In this document: piece after piece, positions 9,565 to 19,567 of the stretch
How the letters are laid out: every line of letters begins with the position of its first letter
Position numbering within the stretch: the first letter of the stretch is position 1
Assembly: GCF_014197255.1 (NCBI RefSeq)
Contig: NZ_JACIFE010000001.1
Span: forward strand, 124,001-188,000
Length of the DNA stretch: 64,000 nt
DNA from: Bartonella fuyuanensis
Lineage (GTDB): Bacteria; Pseudomonadota; Alphaproteobacteria; Rhizobiales; Rhizobiaceae
Direction: 5' to 3'
Notes under the pieces: model-generated
The model's input: the letters and a program-made list of their open reading frames with translations, nothing else
The model's database searches: none
What the model was told of the DNA's origin: nothing
Made by a program: the position numbers and the translations under genes

Positions 9565-9999
9565 ATGGCTTATTGGCTCTTTAAATCTGAACCCTATAAA
9601 TGGTCATGGGAAATGCAAAAGAAAAAAGGAGCTGATGGCGAACAATGGGATGGTGTCCGCAATTATCAAGCTCGCAATAATATGCGTGCCATGAAATATG
9701 GCGATAAAGGTTTTTTTTATCACTCAAATAAAGGTTTAGAAATTGTAGGCATTGTAGAAATATGTGCTGAAGCACACCCTGATTCTACAAGTTCTGATCC
9801 ACGCTGGGAATGTGTAGATATCCGTGCACTTTGTGACATGCCAACACCTGTTTCATTAAAACAAATAAAAACCAATCTTAAACTAGCCAATATGGTGTTG
9901 ATCAATGCCAGCCGTTTATCAGTACAACCTGTAACAGAAGATGAATGGAAAGAAGTCTGTTTGATGGGAAACCTTAAGAAGGAAATGTTTTTATCTTAA
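9565..9999 (+). CDS. EVE-domain protein
   Basis: A 144-residue protein that is one EVE domain, structurally related to PUA and YTH folds. The family start is clear: YWLFKSEP at residues 3-10, then QWDGVRNYQARNN, then the GDKGFFYHS segment. EVE proteins are thought to bind modified bases in DNA or RNA. In bacteria some sit beside restriction genes, but this one belongs to the widespread housekeeping type next to tsaD in rhizobia. It has a strong ribosome binding site (AAAGGAG, 6-7 bases from ATG). The C-terminus is slightly shorter than the roughly 150 residues common in relatives. No partner gene is adjacent. Confidence 0.88.
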   Translation: MAYWLFKSEPYKWSWEMQKKKGADGEQWDGVRNYQARNNMRAMKYGDKGFFYHSNKGLEIVGIVEICAEAHPDSTSSDPRWECVDIRALCDMPTPVSLKQIKTNLKLANMVLINASRLSVQPVTEDEWKEVCLMGNLKKEMFLS

Positions 10000-10781
10000 A
10001 TTAAAAATTTTTATTTATTGGCTCATATCAAAAGACACTTCATATCGCACAAGATGAATACAATGCATACCTCTATTGATGTATTCTCATGCTCAATGCG
10101 TAAATATGATATTCTTCCTTGTCATTTTTTATTCTACACGCTTCTCAATCCAAACCATCCCTAAAATTGCACAAAAAACCTCGTCACGATGCATTTTTCA
10201 GCTTCTCTAATAACTGAAAGCTTATTCAACGATTATAATAAGTAACACCATGAGCATCACACCGACTTCTTCACGCACAAATGCTACGAAAAAACAAAAC
10301 TGAACGTAGAAAAAAACATACCATGAAATTCCTCCTAGACAGTATCTGTATCCAAAATCATTGCACCATTTTCTTTACGCTAAAAGTTGAATCAATCAAA
10401 ACCATTCGTGTGCACGTTACAAACAGGGAACACCATGTGGATAAAAAGGATTAAATCATACCTTTTACGAATCGTCTCAAATACCAAAGGCTGTAGCAAT
10501 ATTGGAAGCTGACAAAGTTTATGATGATAGCGAATTGTTGCACCATAAGCATAAAGATGATAATGTTCAACGAAACAAAAACGCACGAGTGTATAAAAAA
10601 TCTTTCAACCAATGTGTGAAATTCCACATACCAGGAGATACATTCTTTTCGGCCAACAAGCATAAAATTCATAAAAGTTTATTTTTTATCAACTTTCTTT
10701 TTTAATTTTTTTGTATGAAATCTCATTTTTCCTGAAACTGCTTTTACCAATCAGTGCATCAACATACTGATAAGGAAAACC
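10000..10781. other. Intergenic gap containing one dispersed repeat
   Basis: Positions 10000-10385 show nothing recognisable. From 10386 to about 10690 lies copy 3 of the intergenic repeat. The cenR promoter should be within the last 100 bases; the ribosome binding site AAGGAAAACC precedes its ATG. Confidence 0.55.
10386..10690 (+). repeat. Dispersed intergenic repeat, copy 3
   Basis: Carries the ordered words GTTGAATCAATCAAAACCAT, GTGGATAAAAAGG, ATACCTTTTACGAATCGTCT, CAAATACCAAAGGCTGTAGC and AATATTGGAAGCTGACAAA. This is one of the best preserved copies and is useful as a reference for the others. The open frame 10502-10705 on the plus strand is repeat sequence without a ribosome binding site. 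Confidence 0.7.
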
Positions 10782-11462
10782 ATGAACCACTATACTCTTT
10801 TAATCGTTGAAGATGATGATCTACGCCCCATCTTGGTAGAACAATTGCAAATGCATCAAGAATTTGAAATTCTTCAAGCAAAAACAGCTGAAGCAGGAAT
10901 GAAAATAATCCAAAAAAAAAATATTGATCTCGCTATTTTGGATATCGAACTTCCTGATTTTGATGGTCGCAAAGCCGTTCAACAATTACGCACTCAAGGC
11001 TTTCGTGCCCCTATTATCATGATAATAAATTATGATACAGACTGCGATACCATTTTAGATCTTGAAACAGGAGCCAATGATTATGTATCAAAACCCTTTC
11101 GCTTTGCAGTATTATTAGCGCGAATTCGAGCTCAATTACGTCAATATGAACAAAATGAAGATGGAACCTTTCATATTGATCACTATACTTTTAAACTAGG
11201 ACAAAAACTCCTTCTTGATCAGAATAATAATAAAATCCGTCTCACAGAAAAAGAAGCCGCAATTCTTAAGTGCCTCTATTATGCTAATGATAAAATTGTC
11301 AGCCGTGAAACATTATTAAAACAAGTTTGGGGTTATAATGAAAATATTGTCACCCATACTTTGGAAACCCACATCTACCGTTTACGACAAAAAATCGAAA
11401 AAGATCCCTCCAATGCACAAATTCTTATAACAGATCAAAATGGTTATCGTTTAAATCTCTAA
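10782..11462 (+). CDS. cenR: Response regulator CenR/OtpR, OmpR family
   Basis: A 226-residue two-domain regulator. The receiver has the acidic pocket E10/D11/D12, phospho-acceptor D54 (AILDIELPD) and K104 (VSKPF). The winged-helix DNA-binding domain (about 125-226) contains RLTEKEAAILK and THTLETHIYRLRQKI. The wording closely follows alphaproteobacterial CenR (OtpR in Brucella), which controls envelope genes. The conserved switch threonine of the receiver, expected in the segment after the third beta strand, appears to be I82 (sequence IIMIINYD instead of the usual IIMLTGHD). No histidine kinase gene is adjacent, as is usual for cenR. The phosphorylation response may thus be altered. Confidence 0.88.
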   Translation: MNHYTLLIVEDDDLRPILVEQLQMHQEFEILQAKTAEAGMKIIQKKNIDLAILDIELPDFDGRKAVQQLRTQGFRAPIIMIINYDTDCDTILDLETGANDYVSKPFRFAVLLARIRAQLRQYEQNEDGTFHIDHYTFKLGQKLLLDQNNNKIRLTEKEAAILKCLYYANDKIVSRETLLKQVWGYNENIVTHTLETHIYRLRQKIEKDPSNAQILITDQNGYRLNL

Positions 11463-12347
11463 TTCGATATTTACTGTTTCAAAAATAATTTTAATATCCT
11501 TTATAAAAAATACAAACACAATGAAAAAATGTTTACCAATTTAGATAATATCATATAGAATTTACCCTTATCAGCACTCTTATGATAAAATATTTATCCC
11601 CCATTAAGCTATTATGAACGAAAAATCTAAATATTCTAACACGAGGAGCAGCAATAGAAATGCTTTAAAAGCTCAGAATATATTTAGTAATTTCTGATTC
11701 ATATGCTTTTGTTCCCTTGAGAATTTCTAATATATTCAGTTTGGCATACAAAAAATCATGATATTTTTTATCATAACTATAATATTTAGCATATTGATAT
11801 TTATGATTATTTTTTCAAAATACCGTTCCCCTCACTGCCCCATTTCACATTTACCAAGTTTAACCTAAATTGAAAGATATTTTTTAGCTTTATAGTTTTC
11901 TCCCATCGTTTATGATTTCATCTCTTCTTAGGAGAAAAATTATAAACCTCAAACCTCTATTTTATCTACAGTGCTTTAAAGGCTCTACACCGTAGAAATA
12001 AAACAGCTATTTTTATAAGACTTTTTAATTTATCATCATAGAACGATAGAAGACTATTAAAAAAATATTCTTTCCTTAAAAAGTATCTCATTTTTCTGCC
12101 AAAGTCACTTTACAACATTTTTCCATGAGCACGTCCTTTTGAGAACTACCATTTTTACACCTACGAAAATACCACTATTTTTTCTAAATTAAATGCTGCA
12201 ACTATTCATTAAAGATAATTTGATCTATCAATACTTGAGATTTTTTATTCACATGCCAATTCCATAGATAATGTGCAAATTGAATGTCAAAATTTAAAAT
12301 AAGAGTATCTTTCTATACTTGCTGCTCTTGTGCCAATAGAAAAATGA
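11463..12347. other. Intergenic gap, nothing recognised
   Basis: About 885 bases, very AT-rich, with no credible gene on either strand and no copy of the dispersed repeat that I could align. A minus-strand segment near 12225-12330 stays open for some 30 codons but matches nothing I know. In relatives a glyoxalase II gene often neighbours the methyltransferase; I see no trace of it. Confidence 0.45.
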
Positions 12348-13118
12348 CTAGTTATCTTTATAAATTAAAATATTTCGCACTTGTGGTGATAAAGCAGGAA
12401 TAAAAATACGCCGCGATTGACGACGCTGTCCCAACAAACCTTGATAAACACGCTTCTGTGCTTGACACATTAAGAGTCCACCAAAATAAGGTAAAAGATG
12501 GCGTGCAAATGGCTCATAAAAAAATGAGAACAATCGCGAAACATACCCTGTAGAAGGCATATAATGGACAATTTCTTGTATTGACCCAGAAACAAAATTT
12601 GTTTTTTCAAACAAACGAATAATCTGCTGCTGGCTATAGGGTTCACCATAACCAAAGGGTGTAGTAGTATTGCGTGCCCAAAAGCCAGAGCGATTAGGGA
12701 CAATAACGATCAAGTGGCCATTAGGTACTAAAACACGCCATATTTCATTTAACGTTTCAAATGAATTTTCCGTATATTCTAATGCATGTACCAATAAAAT
12801 ACAATCAACAGAGGCATCAGGCAGCGGCAAATCTTCTTCAAAAACAAGAGCTGTGGCAACTTTCTCAGCACCAGGCCAAGATGAAGCGCCTTGGCTTGCT
12901 GGCATAAAAGCAAAACATTGTTGGGTACGCTCACGCAGTGCCGAAAGATAAGGCAGTGCATAACCCAACCCCATAATCCGTTTATCCGTGAGATCAGACC
13001 ACCATAAATTCAATTGGTCACACAGCGTCTTTTGCACACGCAGCCCAAGTGCAGAAGCATAAAAATCTTTCAGTGTAACGATATCCAACTTAACATACCA
13101 TGTAGAAATAAATTTCAA
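12348..13118 (-). CDS. Class I SAM-dependent methyltransferase
   Basis: A Rossmann-type methyltransferase of the Methyltransf_11 kind, up to 256 residues. The post-II/III motif region has DLPLPDASVDCILLVHALEY, typical of this fold, followed by EIWRVLVPNGHLIVIVPN. The glycine motif is divergent (KRIMGLGYALPYL). Its substrate is unknown. The start is uncertain: there is no in-frame ATG near the front, and TTG codons at 13118 or 13088 are the candidates. The second begins at DIVTLKDFYAS, which looks like the start in relatives. It stands alone, convergent with nothing, and 224 bases downstream of the start of the next gene block. Confidence 0.8.
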   Translation of the reverse strand: MKFISTWYVKLDIVTLKDFYASALGLRVQKTLCDQLNLWWSDLTDKRIMGLGYALPYLSALRERTQQCFAFMPASQGASSWPGAEKVATALVFEEDLPLPDASVDCILLVHALEYTENSFETLNEIWRVLVPNGHLIVIVPNRSGFWARNTTTPFGYGEPYSQQQIIRLFEKTNFVSGSIQEIVHYMPSTGYVSRLFSFFYEPFARHLLPYFGGLLMCQAQKRVYQGLLGQRRQSRRIFIPALSPQVRNILIYKDN

Positions 13119-13342
13119 ACATTACAGATTTTCATATACCCAACTTATATGGACCTCTAATCTTTCTCCACAATAGCGAACATTTCAATATTTCACATTT
13201 TAAACTTAAATGATCAAAAAAGCGGTCTAACAGGATGCTTATTGCCTCACAGGCACTTTCATTAATTTTATTTAGAGTCAAACTCCATAGAAGTTTTTCA
13301 TATACTATTTCTGATATCAATTAAGAAAAAAACCTACATTGG

Positions 13343-15772
13343 TTAATGAAAATAAAGCAATTTTTCAAGATAGTTTTTTTCTTCTTCTGAAATACGCTCC
13401 TGACCCAGACGTCTGCGAATTTCATTTAAAATCTGCCGCGTACGTATTTGATCACTTTCTTGTGGCAGCACCTCACTTTCCTGAACTTCATCTGTTTTTG
13501 AAGAAAGTGGACGTCCTAACGGATCTTTAGGACCAGAATCAGCATTTTGATCATCTTCCGTTCCTTTGAGTGTTTCGCGCATTTTTTTCAAAACATTTTG
13601 TGCACCTTGCCGTAAAGCTTCCAAAGCATCAGACTGACTTTGTATAGATACCTGATGATTTTCATTATTAAGAGCATCTTCTGCAGAATTCATTTTTTCT
13701 TCTGCCCTTTTCAATGCATCACCTGTTTCAAATCCCTGTTTTGACAGTTCTTTTTCTAATGTTGATAATTCAGATTGCAATTCAGATTGACGTTTTTTCA
13801 AAGATTTTGTTTGTTTTTCAGGTACATTTTCTCCACGTTTTTTTTTCTTCTCTAACTGATGTGTTTCATTGAGAATTTCTTGTTGACGACGGATTAAATC
13901 TCCAAACTGGTCGATCTTTTCTTTCATTTGTGCAAATTGGCTTTTTTCTCCCTCATTTTGATTGCCTTTTTGCACATACAAATGATCAAGAGTCTGTTCA
14001 ACTTCTGCCAAGAGCTGTTCAGCTGCCAAAGCAGAGCCCGTTTTAGCCATTTCTTCAATTAAATTCAGCTTTTTTTGTAATGTATCTTCAGAAAGATTAG
14101 GCATTTTTGAGCTTTTAGAATTTTTATGAATTTGATTCTCTTGCACTTTTTCAGCCAAAGCACGAATATACTCATCCATAGATTGACGTAAATCTGCCAT
14201 AAGTCGTTCAATTTCTGTCATTGGAGCACCATAACGCAGTGCATCACGTAAAGCAGCTTGTGCTTGTTTTAACTTTTTTTGCACGGATTCAAACTGATCA
14301 CCTTCAATCCCTAAAGCGATTTGCCATAAATAATCCACTACATGGCGTAAATCCTCCTCTGTTTGTGCCATGGAAAGCCTCGTCCATACACTCTGCAGCA
14401 CAAGGAAATGCGTGAAATTCTGTAATCCATCTTTTGGACGCACAAGCAAAGCAGAAAGCATATCCAAGACACGCTCTTTTTCAGAAGTATCAAGCGCTAA
14501 TAAACGACGCAATTCACTTACAGACCGAGCTACAGGATTTGAAAAAACGCGCTGTGGTAATGTCATAATAAAAGTCTTGCTACGCCCTTTCTGCCCCGCA
14601 CCATCTTCTGCCATCAAAGTAATTTTGACCTGTGAACCAGCCCATGGATGCGCTGATACATCTTGCACTAACCGCATTTTGCCTTTTCCACTACGCGGTA
14701 GAAGAAGCTCTATTTCTGGAGCCTTATAAAGAGAAGGAGTACTTTTATGCTGAGAAAAAAAAGGCTCTATTTCAACAAAAGCCTTTGTCACCCCATAATC
14801 ATCATCCAACTCATATTGTAACTCTAACGACCCTGTTAAAATTCTCCCTGGTTTTTCTAACCAACGAATTGTTGGCAACACGTCTTTAATCATCTGCAAA
14901 TGCCACAAGTGTTTTTTACGACGCGATGATACAATTAAATTGATTGAATGCTTTAAATGTGTTTCAAAATGAACTATTGAACTATTCAAAGCCGTTTTTT
15001 CATTTTTCTCTGAAAACGAAACTTCCTGCCCATCTTCTACAGACTTTGCTTTTACTGTAACACCAGCGCCATTAACAACACGCACAACAACATTACTCCC
15101 TTCAGGAATTTCCAGTCGTGTCTTCTCATTTTTTGTTAAATAAATAGGTGCCACACCGGTATAAGCAGGTGGAGTTACCCAAGCATCAATCCGTATAAAT
15201 TTTTCATCAACCACAGGACGAAAATCAAAGGCATCAGCCAAACGCCCTCCTCGTGAACCAAAAGAAAAACTAAAAGCGCAGACAAAAAGGAGAACACACA
15301 AAGCTCTCAAAGCGAAAGGATCATAAGATGCACTATTAAGAGAGATAAATCCAGTTTTTAAATGATATAATTGTTTTGCCATCCGGCGTTGATGTTCCCG
15401 CCAAATAACAGCACGAAAATCTTCATCATTTTCAGAACATAAATGATCTGTCTGAATATTCAAAGGTTGGTGTCTAAGATCATTGACACGTTCAAGCCGA
15501 CAATTTATTTCCCGCATTGTAGGGAACCGAAAACGAATAAGAAAAAATAAACTCCCCCCAGCACCCACAAGCAGAATCCCAAGTAAGAGCAAATGCGGCC
15601 AAAACCCTAAAACACCAAAAAATCCCAACCAACTAAACGAACAAAAGAGACTAAGCACGAGGAAAAATGGCAACAACCGTACCCATACCCGTTCAAATGA
15701 AAGGATTCCCCACATCAAAACGCGTACATACAAAAGCTTCATCGCCAAGCCTTTGCTGTTTTTATTTTTCAT
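13343..15772 (-). CDS. TIGR02302 family (DUF4175) large membrane-anchored protein
   Basis: About 809 residues from the ATG at 15772; an internal ATG at 15742 has a better ribosome binding site (AAAGG). Two or three membrane helices occupy roughly residues 25-85, with another near 150-170. A large periplasmic part follows, then a long Q/E/K-rich coiled region (about 480-760). The C-terminus (DPLGRPL, later RTRQILNEIRRRLGQ and YLEKLL) is the characteristic ending of this Rhizobiales family. The function is unknown. It lies downstream of lysA in the conserved argH-lptM-lysA order and may share that transcript, although a gap of about 115 bases intervenes. Confidence 0.85.
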   Translation of the reverse strand: MKNKNSKGLAMKLLYVRVLMWGILSFERVWVRLLPFFLVLSLFCSFSWLGFFGVLGFWPHLLLLGILLVGAGGSLFFLIRFRFPTMREINCRLERVNDLRHQPLNIQTDHLCSENDEDFRAVIWREHQRRMAKQLYHLKTGFISLNSASYDPFALRALCVLLFVCAFSFSFGSRGGRLADAFDFRPVVDEKFIRIDAWVTPPAYTGVAPIYLTKNEKTRLEIPEGSNVVVRVVNGAGVTVKAKSVEDGQEVSFSEKNEKTALNSSIVHFETHLKHSINLIVSSRRKKHLWHLQMIKDVLPTIRWLEKPGRILTGSLELQYELDDDYGVTKAFVEIEPFFSQHKSTPSLYKAPEIELLLPRSGKGKMRLVQDVSAHPWAGSQVKITLMAEDGAGQKGRSKTFIMTLPQRVFSNPVARSVSELRRLLALDTSEKERVLDMLSALLVRPKDGLQNFTHFLVLQSVWTRLSMAQTEEDLRHVVDYLWQIALGIEGDQFESVQKKLKQAQAALRDALRYGAPMTEIERLMADLRQSMDEYIRALAEKVQENQIHKNSKSSKMPNLSEDTLQKKLNLIEEMAKTGSALAAEQLLAEVEQTLDHLYVQKGNQNEGEKSQFAQMKEKIDQFGDLIRRQQEILNETHQLEKKKKRGENVPEKQTKSLKKRQSELQSELSTLEKELSKQGFETGDALKRAEEKMNSAEDALNNENHQVSIQSQSDALEALRQGAQNVLKKMRETLKGTEDDQNADSGPKDPLGRPLSSKTDEVQESEVLPQESDQIRTRQILNEIRRRLGQERISEEEKNYLEKLLYFH

Positions 15773-15888
15773 CAACAAGTATTTTTCCCCTTTTACCGCA
15801 GTGCATTAAGATCATAAAACCCATACAAAACAATTTCCAGAAAATAATTTTTTTCATCAAAGTTTAGTAAAAATAAGACCAAAAACAT

Positions 15889-17163
15889 CTAAGACTGTTC
15901 GATCCAATCAGGAATATGATCACATCCCAGCAATTGCGCATAATCAAGACGTGGACGAATAACGGCATAACGCGTATCTTGAACGAGAATTTCCGGTACC
16001 AACAATCGGCTGTTATAAGTACTCGCCATCACAGCACCATAAGCCCCAGCTTGCGTAATAGCCAACAAATCACCTGGAGCCAAAATCGGCAAACAACGGT
16101 CTAATGCTAAATAATCGCCAGTCTCACAAACAGAACCAACAATATCAGCACGAATAAGGGAAGCATCTTTTTTTGCTTGTTTTACAGGGACAACATTCTG
16201 CCAAGCATCATAAAGTGTTGGACGCATCAGATCATTCATTGCCGCATCCACAATAACAAAATTACGCCCTTGTCCCTTTTTTAAATAGAGAACAGATGTC
16301 ACCAGCACACCAGCTTGCCCTACAATGCTACGCCCTGGCTCCACAACAATATTAATCCCTAAAGGAGCAATATGTTTCTTTACAAGCGCAGCATAATCAA
16401 AAGGAGAGGGCACAGCATGTTGTTCACAGCCATAGGTAATACCAAGCCCTCCACCAATATCTATATGCGTTATTGCATAATCATCGCTCCACAATTGACG
16501 CACAAAATCTGAGATAATAATAAATGCCTTCTCAAACGGTTTTAAATCACAAATCTGACTGCCAATATGCATATCGATCCCACAAACCTGCAATCCAGGT
16601 AAAGAAACAGCTCTTTTATAAGCCTCTCTTGCTAACAACAATGGAATACCAAATTTATTTTCAGATTTCCCTGTTGTCATTTTCTTATGTGTCTTTGCAT
16701 CAACATCTGGATTAATCCGCAACGAAACACGTGCTATCTTTGAAAGTGCAACAGCACGTTGCGATAATTGTTCAAGTTCTGGCTCTGATTCAACATTAAA
16801 ACAATAAATATTCTGAGAAAGAGCAAAATCTATCTCTCTGACAGTTTTACCAACACCAGAATAAACAATCCGATGTGCTGGAATATCAACAGCAAGAGCA
16901 CGCCGTAATTCACCTTCTGAAACTACATCAGCTCCCGCCCCATTTGCCGATAAAAGCCGTAAAACTGCTTGATTAGAATTGGCTTTAACTGCATAAGCAA
17001 TCAAACTAGGAATCCCCTGAAATGCCTTTTGATAGTCCTTAAAACGCGTAACCAATGCATTCGTCGAATAACAATAAAAAGGAGTCCCCACCTCCTGCGC
17101 AAGAACAGCAAGTGAACAACCCTCAGCATAAAGCATACCTTGATGATAGGGGAAAAAGTCCAC
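15889..17163 (-). CDS. lysA: Diaminopimelate decarboxylase
   Basis: Catalyses the last step of lysine synthesis, meso-diaminopimelate to lysine. The 424-residue PLP enzyme is a fold-III (alanine racemase-like) decarboxylase with the Schiff-base lysine K60 in YAVKAN. It also has HIGSQI, GGGLGI and EPGRS, which bind the phosphate, and the cysteine motif VCETGD near residue 345. The start is the GTG at 17163, because AGGAGG lies five to six bases upstream and the reading frame matches the family. That ribosome binding site overlaps the stop codon of the lptM-like gene, so translation of the two is probably coupled. dapF, which makes its substrate, is near the right end of this window. Confidence 0.95.
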   Translation of the reverse strand: MDFFPYHQGMLYAEGCSLAVLAQEVGTPFYCYSTNALVTRFKDYQKAFQGIPSLIAYAVKANSNQAVLRLLSANGAGADVVSEGELRRALAVDIPAHRIVYSGVGKTVREIDFALSQNIYCFNVESEPELEQLSQRAVALSKIARVSLRINPDVDAKTHKKMTTGKSENKFGIPLLLAREAYKRAVSLPGLQVCGIDMHIGSQICDLKPFEKAFIIISDFVRQLWSDDYAITHIDIGGGLGITYGCEQHAVPSPFDYAALVKKHIAPLGINIVVEPGRSIVGQAGVLVTSVLYLKKGQGRNFVIVDAAMNDLMRPTLYDAWQNVVPVKQAKKDASLIRADIVGSVCETGDYLALDRCLPILAPGDLLAITQAGAYGAVMASTYNSRLLVPEILVQDTRYAVIRPRLDYAQLLGCDHIPDWIEQS

Positions 17164-17172
17164 ACTTTCCTC

Positions 17173-17352
17173 CTATTTTATCAAACGATCAAGAATGAAA
17201 GGTTTATCATCTTCATTTTTAGCAACAGATGTTCTCTGCATAGGTTTTTCCACACTTGTAAGAGGTATCTCCAATGACCCTTTACGCCCACACCCAACAA
17301 CACCCAAGCCCCCTAAAAGGATAATCATCAACCCCTTTACTATAATCTTCAT
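17173..17352 (-). CDS. lptM: Small LptM-like lipoprotein (59 residues)
   Basis: A short gene between argH and lysA. The protein has a hydrophobic signal of about 20 residues ending in the lipobox GVVGC. C21 is the lipid-bearing cysteine, followed at once by GRKGSLEIP. The CGxKGxL pattern after a lipobox is the hallmark of LptM (formerly YifL), a lipoprotein that in Escherichia coli helps the LptDE lipopolysaccharide translocon mature. The position between argH and lysA is the usual one in proteobacteria. The start is the ATG at 17352; GAGGA precedes it. The family assignment is by motif and position; assistance to LptD in this organism is inferred. Confidence 0.85.
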   Translation of the reverse strand: MKIIVKGLMIILLGGLGVVGCGRKGSLEIPLTSVEKPMQRTSVAKNEDDKPFILDRLIK

Positions 17353-17403
17353 CTATCCTCTTTCCTCATTTTGATCTCTTTTTTACCTTTAAAATATAAT
17401 TAC

Positions 17404-18804
17404 TCAAGCTATCACCAGACGCTTTTTCCAATACGTAATTTGCCGAAGAACTTCTGAAGGTGCTGTTCCTCCAAAGCTTTTGCGACTTTCAACAGATTTT
17501 TCAACAGTCAAAACATCAAAAAGATTCCTATTGATATCAGGAAAAATTGCTTGAAGTTCATCTAATGATAAATCCTGAAGACAGCACTGTTTTCTTTCTG
17601 CCAATGCTACAGCACGCCCTGTTATGTGATGTGCTTCACGAAAAGGAACCCCTAATTCACGAACAAGCCAATCAGCAAAATCCGTAGCTGTTGCATACCC
17701 TAAATCCGCTGCTTTTTTCATAGCTTTTTTATTCACTTTCAAATCAGCAATCATCCCTGTCATTGCTGCTAGTGATAATTCCAAACTCAAAGCCCCATCA
17801 AACACGTATTCTTTATCTTCTTGCATATCCTTTGAATAAGCAAGTGGTAATCCTTTCATTACCGTTAACAATCCCATCAGTGCACCATTCAATCGACCTG
17901 CTTTCGCCCGTATTAACTCCGCTGCATCAGGATTTCTCTTTTGTGGCATAATAGACGAACCAGTTGAAAAAGCATCTGACAAATGAATAAAACAAAACTG
18001 CTCACTTGACCAAAGAATTATTTCTTCTGCTAAACGCGAAAGATGCATCGCACAAAGAGCACCAGCACTTAAAAACTCCAATGCAAAATCACGATCAGAA
18101 ACACTATCAATTGAATTGCGTGTAGGTTCCCGAAAACCCAGCGCTTGTGCCGTCATAAAGCGATCAATTGGAAAACTTGTTCCTGCCAAAGCCACAGCCC
18201 CTAAAGGCGATTCATTCATTCGCTCAATGGCATCATGCATCCGTGATAAATCTCGACCAAACATTTCAACATAAGCCATCATATAATGGCCCAATGTTAC
18301 AGGCTGAGCTAATTGTAAATGCGTAAAGCCTGGCATAAAAGTATTGACATGTTGTTCTGCAAGAGTAAGCAATTGCTTTATCAATTCCTTTAAAGCTTGT
18401 GCTATTTTCTGCAATGCCTCACGCACCCACAACCGAAAATCAACAGCCACTTGATCATTGCGCGAACGTGCTGTATGCAAACGCCCAGCCACAGGACCAA
18501 TCAGCGCGCTTAGCCGCGCTTCAATATTCATATGAATATCTTCAAATTTTCGTGAAAAAACGAATCTATTTTCTTCAATTTCTTTAAGAATAATTTTTAA
18601 ACCGTGAGAAATTTTTTCATAATCAGACTGTAAAATAATTTTTGTTTGCGCTAACATCGCAACATGAGCGAGCGAGCCTTCAATATCTTGCCGATAGAGT
18701 TTTTTATCAACGTCAATTGAGGTGTTAATTTCTTCCATAACTGCAGCAGGTCCTGCAATAAACCGCCCTCCCCACATTTGGTTCTTTAGTTTCTCGTCTG
18801 CCAT
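17404..18804 (-). CDS. argH: Argininosuccinate lyase
   Basis: Cleaves argininosuccinate to arginine and fumarate, the final step of arginine synthesis. The 466-residue length is normal. The fumarase/aspartase superfamily signature [12 protein letters not shown] is present near residue 283, as are [10 protein letters not shown] (about 110) and [12 protein letters not shown] (about 155). The start is an ATG at 18804. The gene is divergent from the tlpA-like gene with only 33 bases between starts, so their promoters overlap. Downstream come lptM and lysA in the same direction, 51 bases away. Confidence 0.96.
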   Translation of the reverse strand: MADEKLKNQMWGGRFIAGPAAVMEEINTSIDVDKKLYRQDIEGSLAHVAMLAQTKIILQSDYEKISHGLKIILKEIEENRFVFSRKFEDIHMNIEARLSALIGPVAGRLHTARSRNDQVAVDFRLWVREALQKIAQALKELIKQLLTLAEQHVNTFMPGFTHLQLAQPVTLGHYMMAYVEMFGRDLSRMHDAIERMNESPLGAVALAGTSFPIDRFMTAQALGFREPTRNSIDSVSDRDFALEFLSAGALCAMHLSRLAEEIILWSSEQFCFIHLSDAFSTGSSIMPQKRNPDAAELIRAKAGRLNGALMGLLTVMKGLPLAYSKDMQEDKEYVFDGALSLELSLAAMTGMIADLKVNKKAMKKAADLGYATATDFADWLVRELGVPFREAHHITGRAVALAERKQCCLQDLSLDELQAIFPDINRNLFDVLTVEKSVESRKSFGGTAPSEVLRQITYWKKRLVIA

Positions 18805-18837
18805 ATTTTAAAAATACTCATAAAAAGGATAAAAATC

Positions 18838-19536
18838 ATGACTCTCCCCAATTTTAATAGCCCAAAAAAGAAAAACAAAAAGCAGAAAATCCTTATAGCA
18901 TTTTTTTTTGTTGTCATAATCTTAGTTGGTATCAATTTATACGCAATAAAAAGTCATTATGACAAGAGTGCGTCTTTTTTTGCCAACTTTACTTCAAAAG
19001 AAAATACTGAAAAAATACAAAACAAAAAAATGATGGCAATCCAGAAAGCTGCAACAGGCTTATTTTCTCACATGCGCTTTACTGATACACGCCTAGATAT
19101 GAAAAATTTTTCTTTTAAGGATATTCAAGGAAAAGATCACACTCTTGCTGATTTTATCGGAAAACCGATATTAATCAATCTATGGGCTATCTGGTGTACT
19201 CCCTGCCGCATAGAAATGCCTGAACTAGCGCAATTAAAACGTGAATTAGGTGGAGAAAACTTCGATGTCATAGCGATTAATATCGATAAAACGGCTTCTC
19301 CTGAAAAAATTCAGCGATTTTTGCAAGATATTCATGCGGATAATTTAGTTTACTATCGCGATGAAACAATGAATATTTTTAACGACATGAGAAAACAAGG
19401 ACTGGCTTTAGGATTACCTATCACACTTCTCATTGATAAAAATGGTTATCTCATTGCTTCATATAATGGTTCAGCTCCATGGGCCAACGATGATGCTAAA
19501 GCACTTATAAAAGCTGTTATGCAAGAAGCACAATAA
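18838..19536 (+). CDS. tlpA: TlpA-type thiol:disulfide oxidoreductase
   Basis: A periplasmic membrane-anchored thioredoxin of 232 residues. A lysine-rich N-terminus precedes one hydrophobic helix (about residues 20-40). The thioredoxin domain begins near residue 85 and has the active-site WCTPC (CxxC) followed by RIEMPEL, with the cis-proline in GLPITLLID. TlpA in Bradyrhizobium reduces copper-binding partners for cytochrome oxidase assembly; the same role here is inferred. The position divergent from argH is conserved in rhizobia. The ribosome binding site AAAAAGG lies before the ATG. Confidence 0.9.
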   Translation: MTLPNFNSPKKKNKKQKILIAFFFVVIILVGINLYAIKSHYDKSASFFANFTSKENTEKIQNKKMMAIQKAATGLFSHMRFTDTRLDMKNFSFKDIQGKDHTLADFIGKPILINLWAIWCTPCRIEMPELAQLKRELGGENFDVIAINIDKTASPEKIQRFLQDIHADNLVYYRDETMNIFNDMRKQGLALGLPITLLIDKNGYLIASYNGSAPWANDDAKALIKAVMQEAQ

Positions 19537-19567
19537 CCTAATAACCGCGTTTTTAAACATTGAATTA

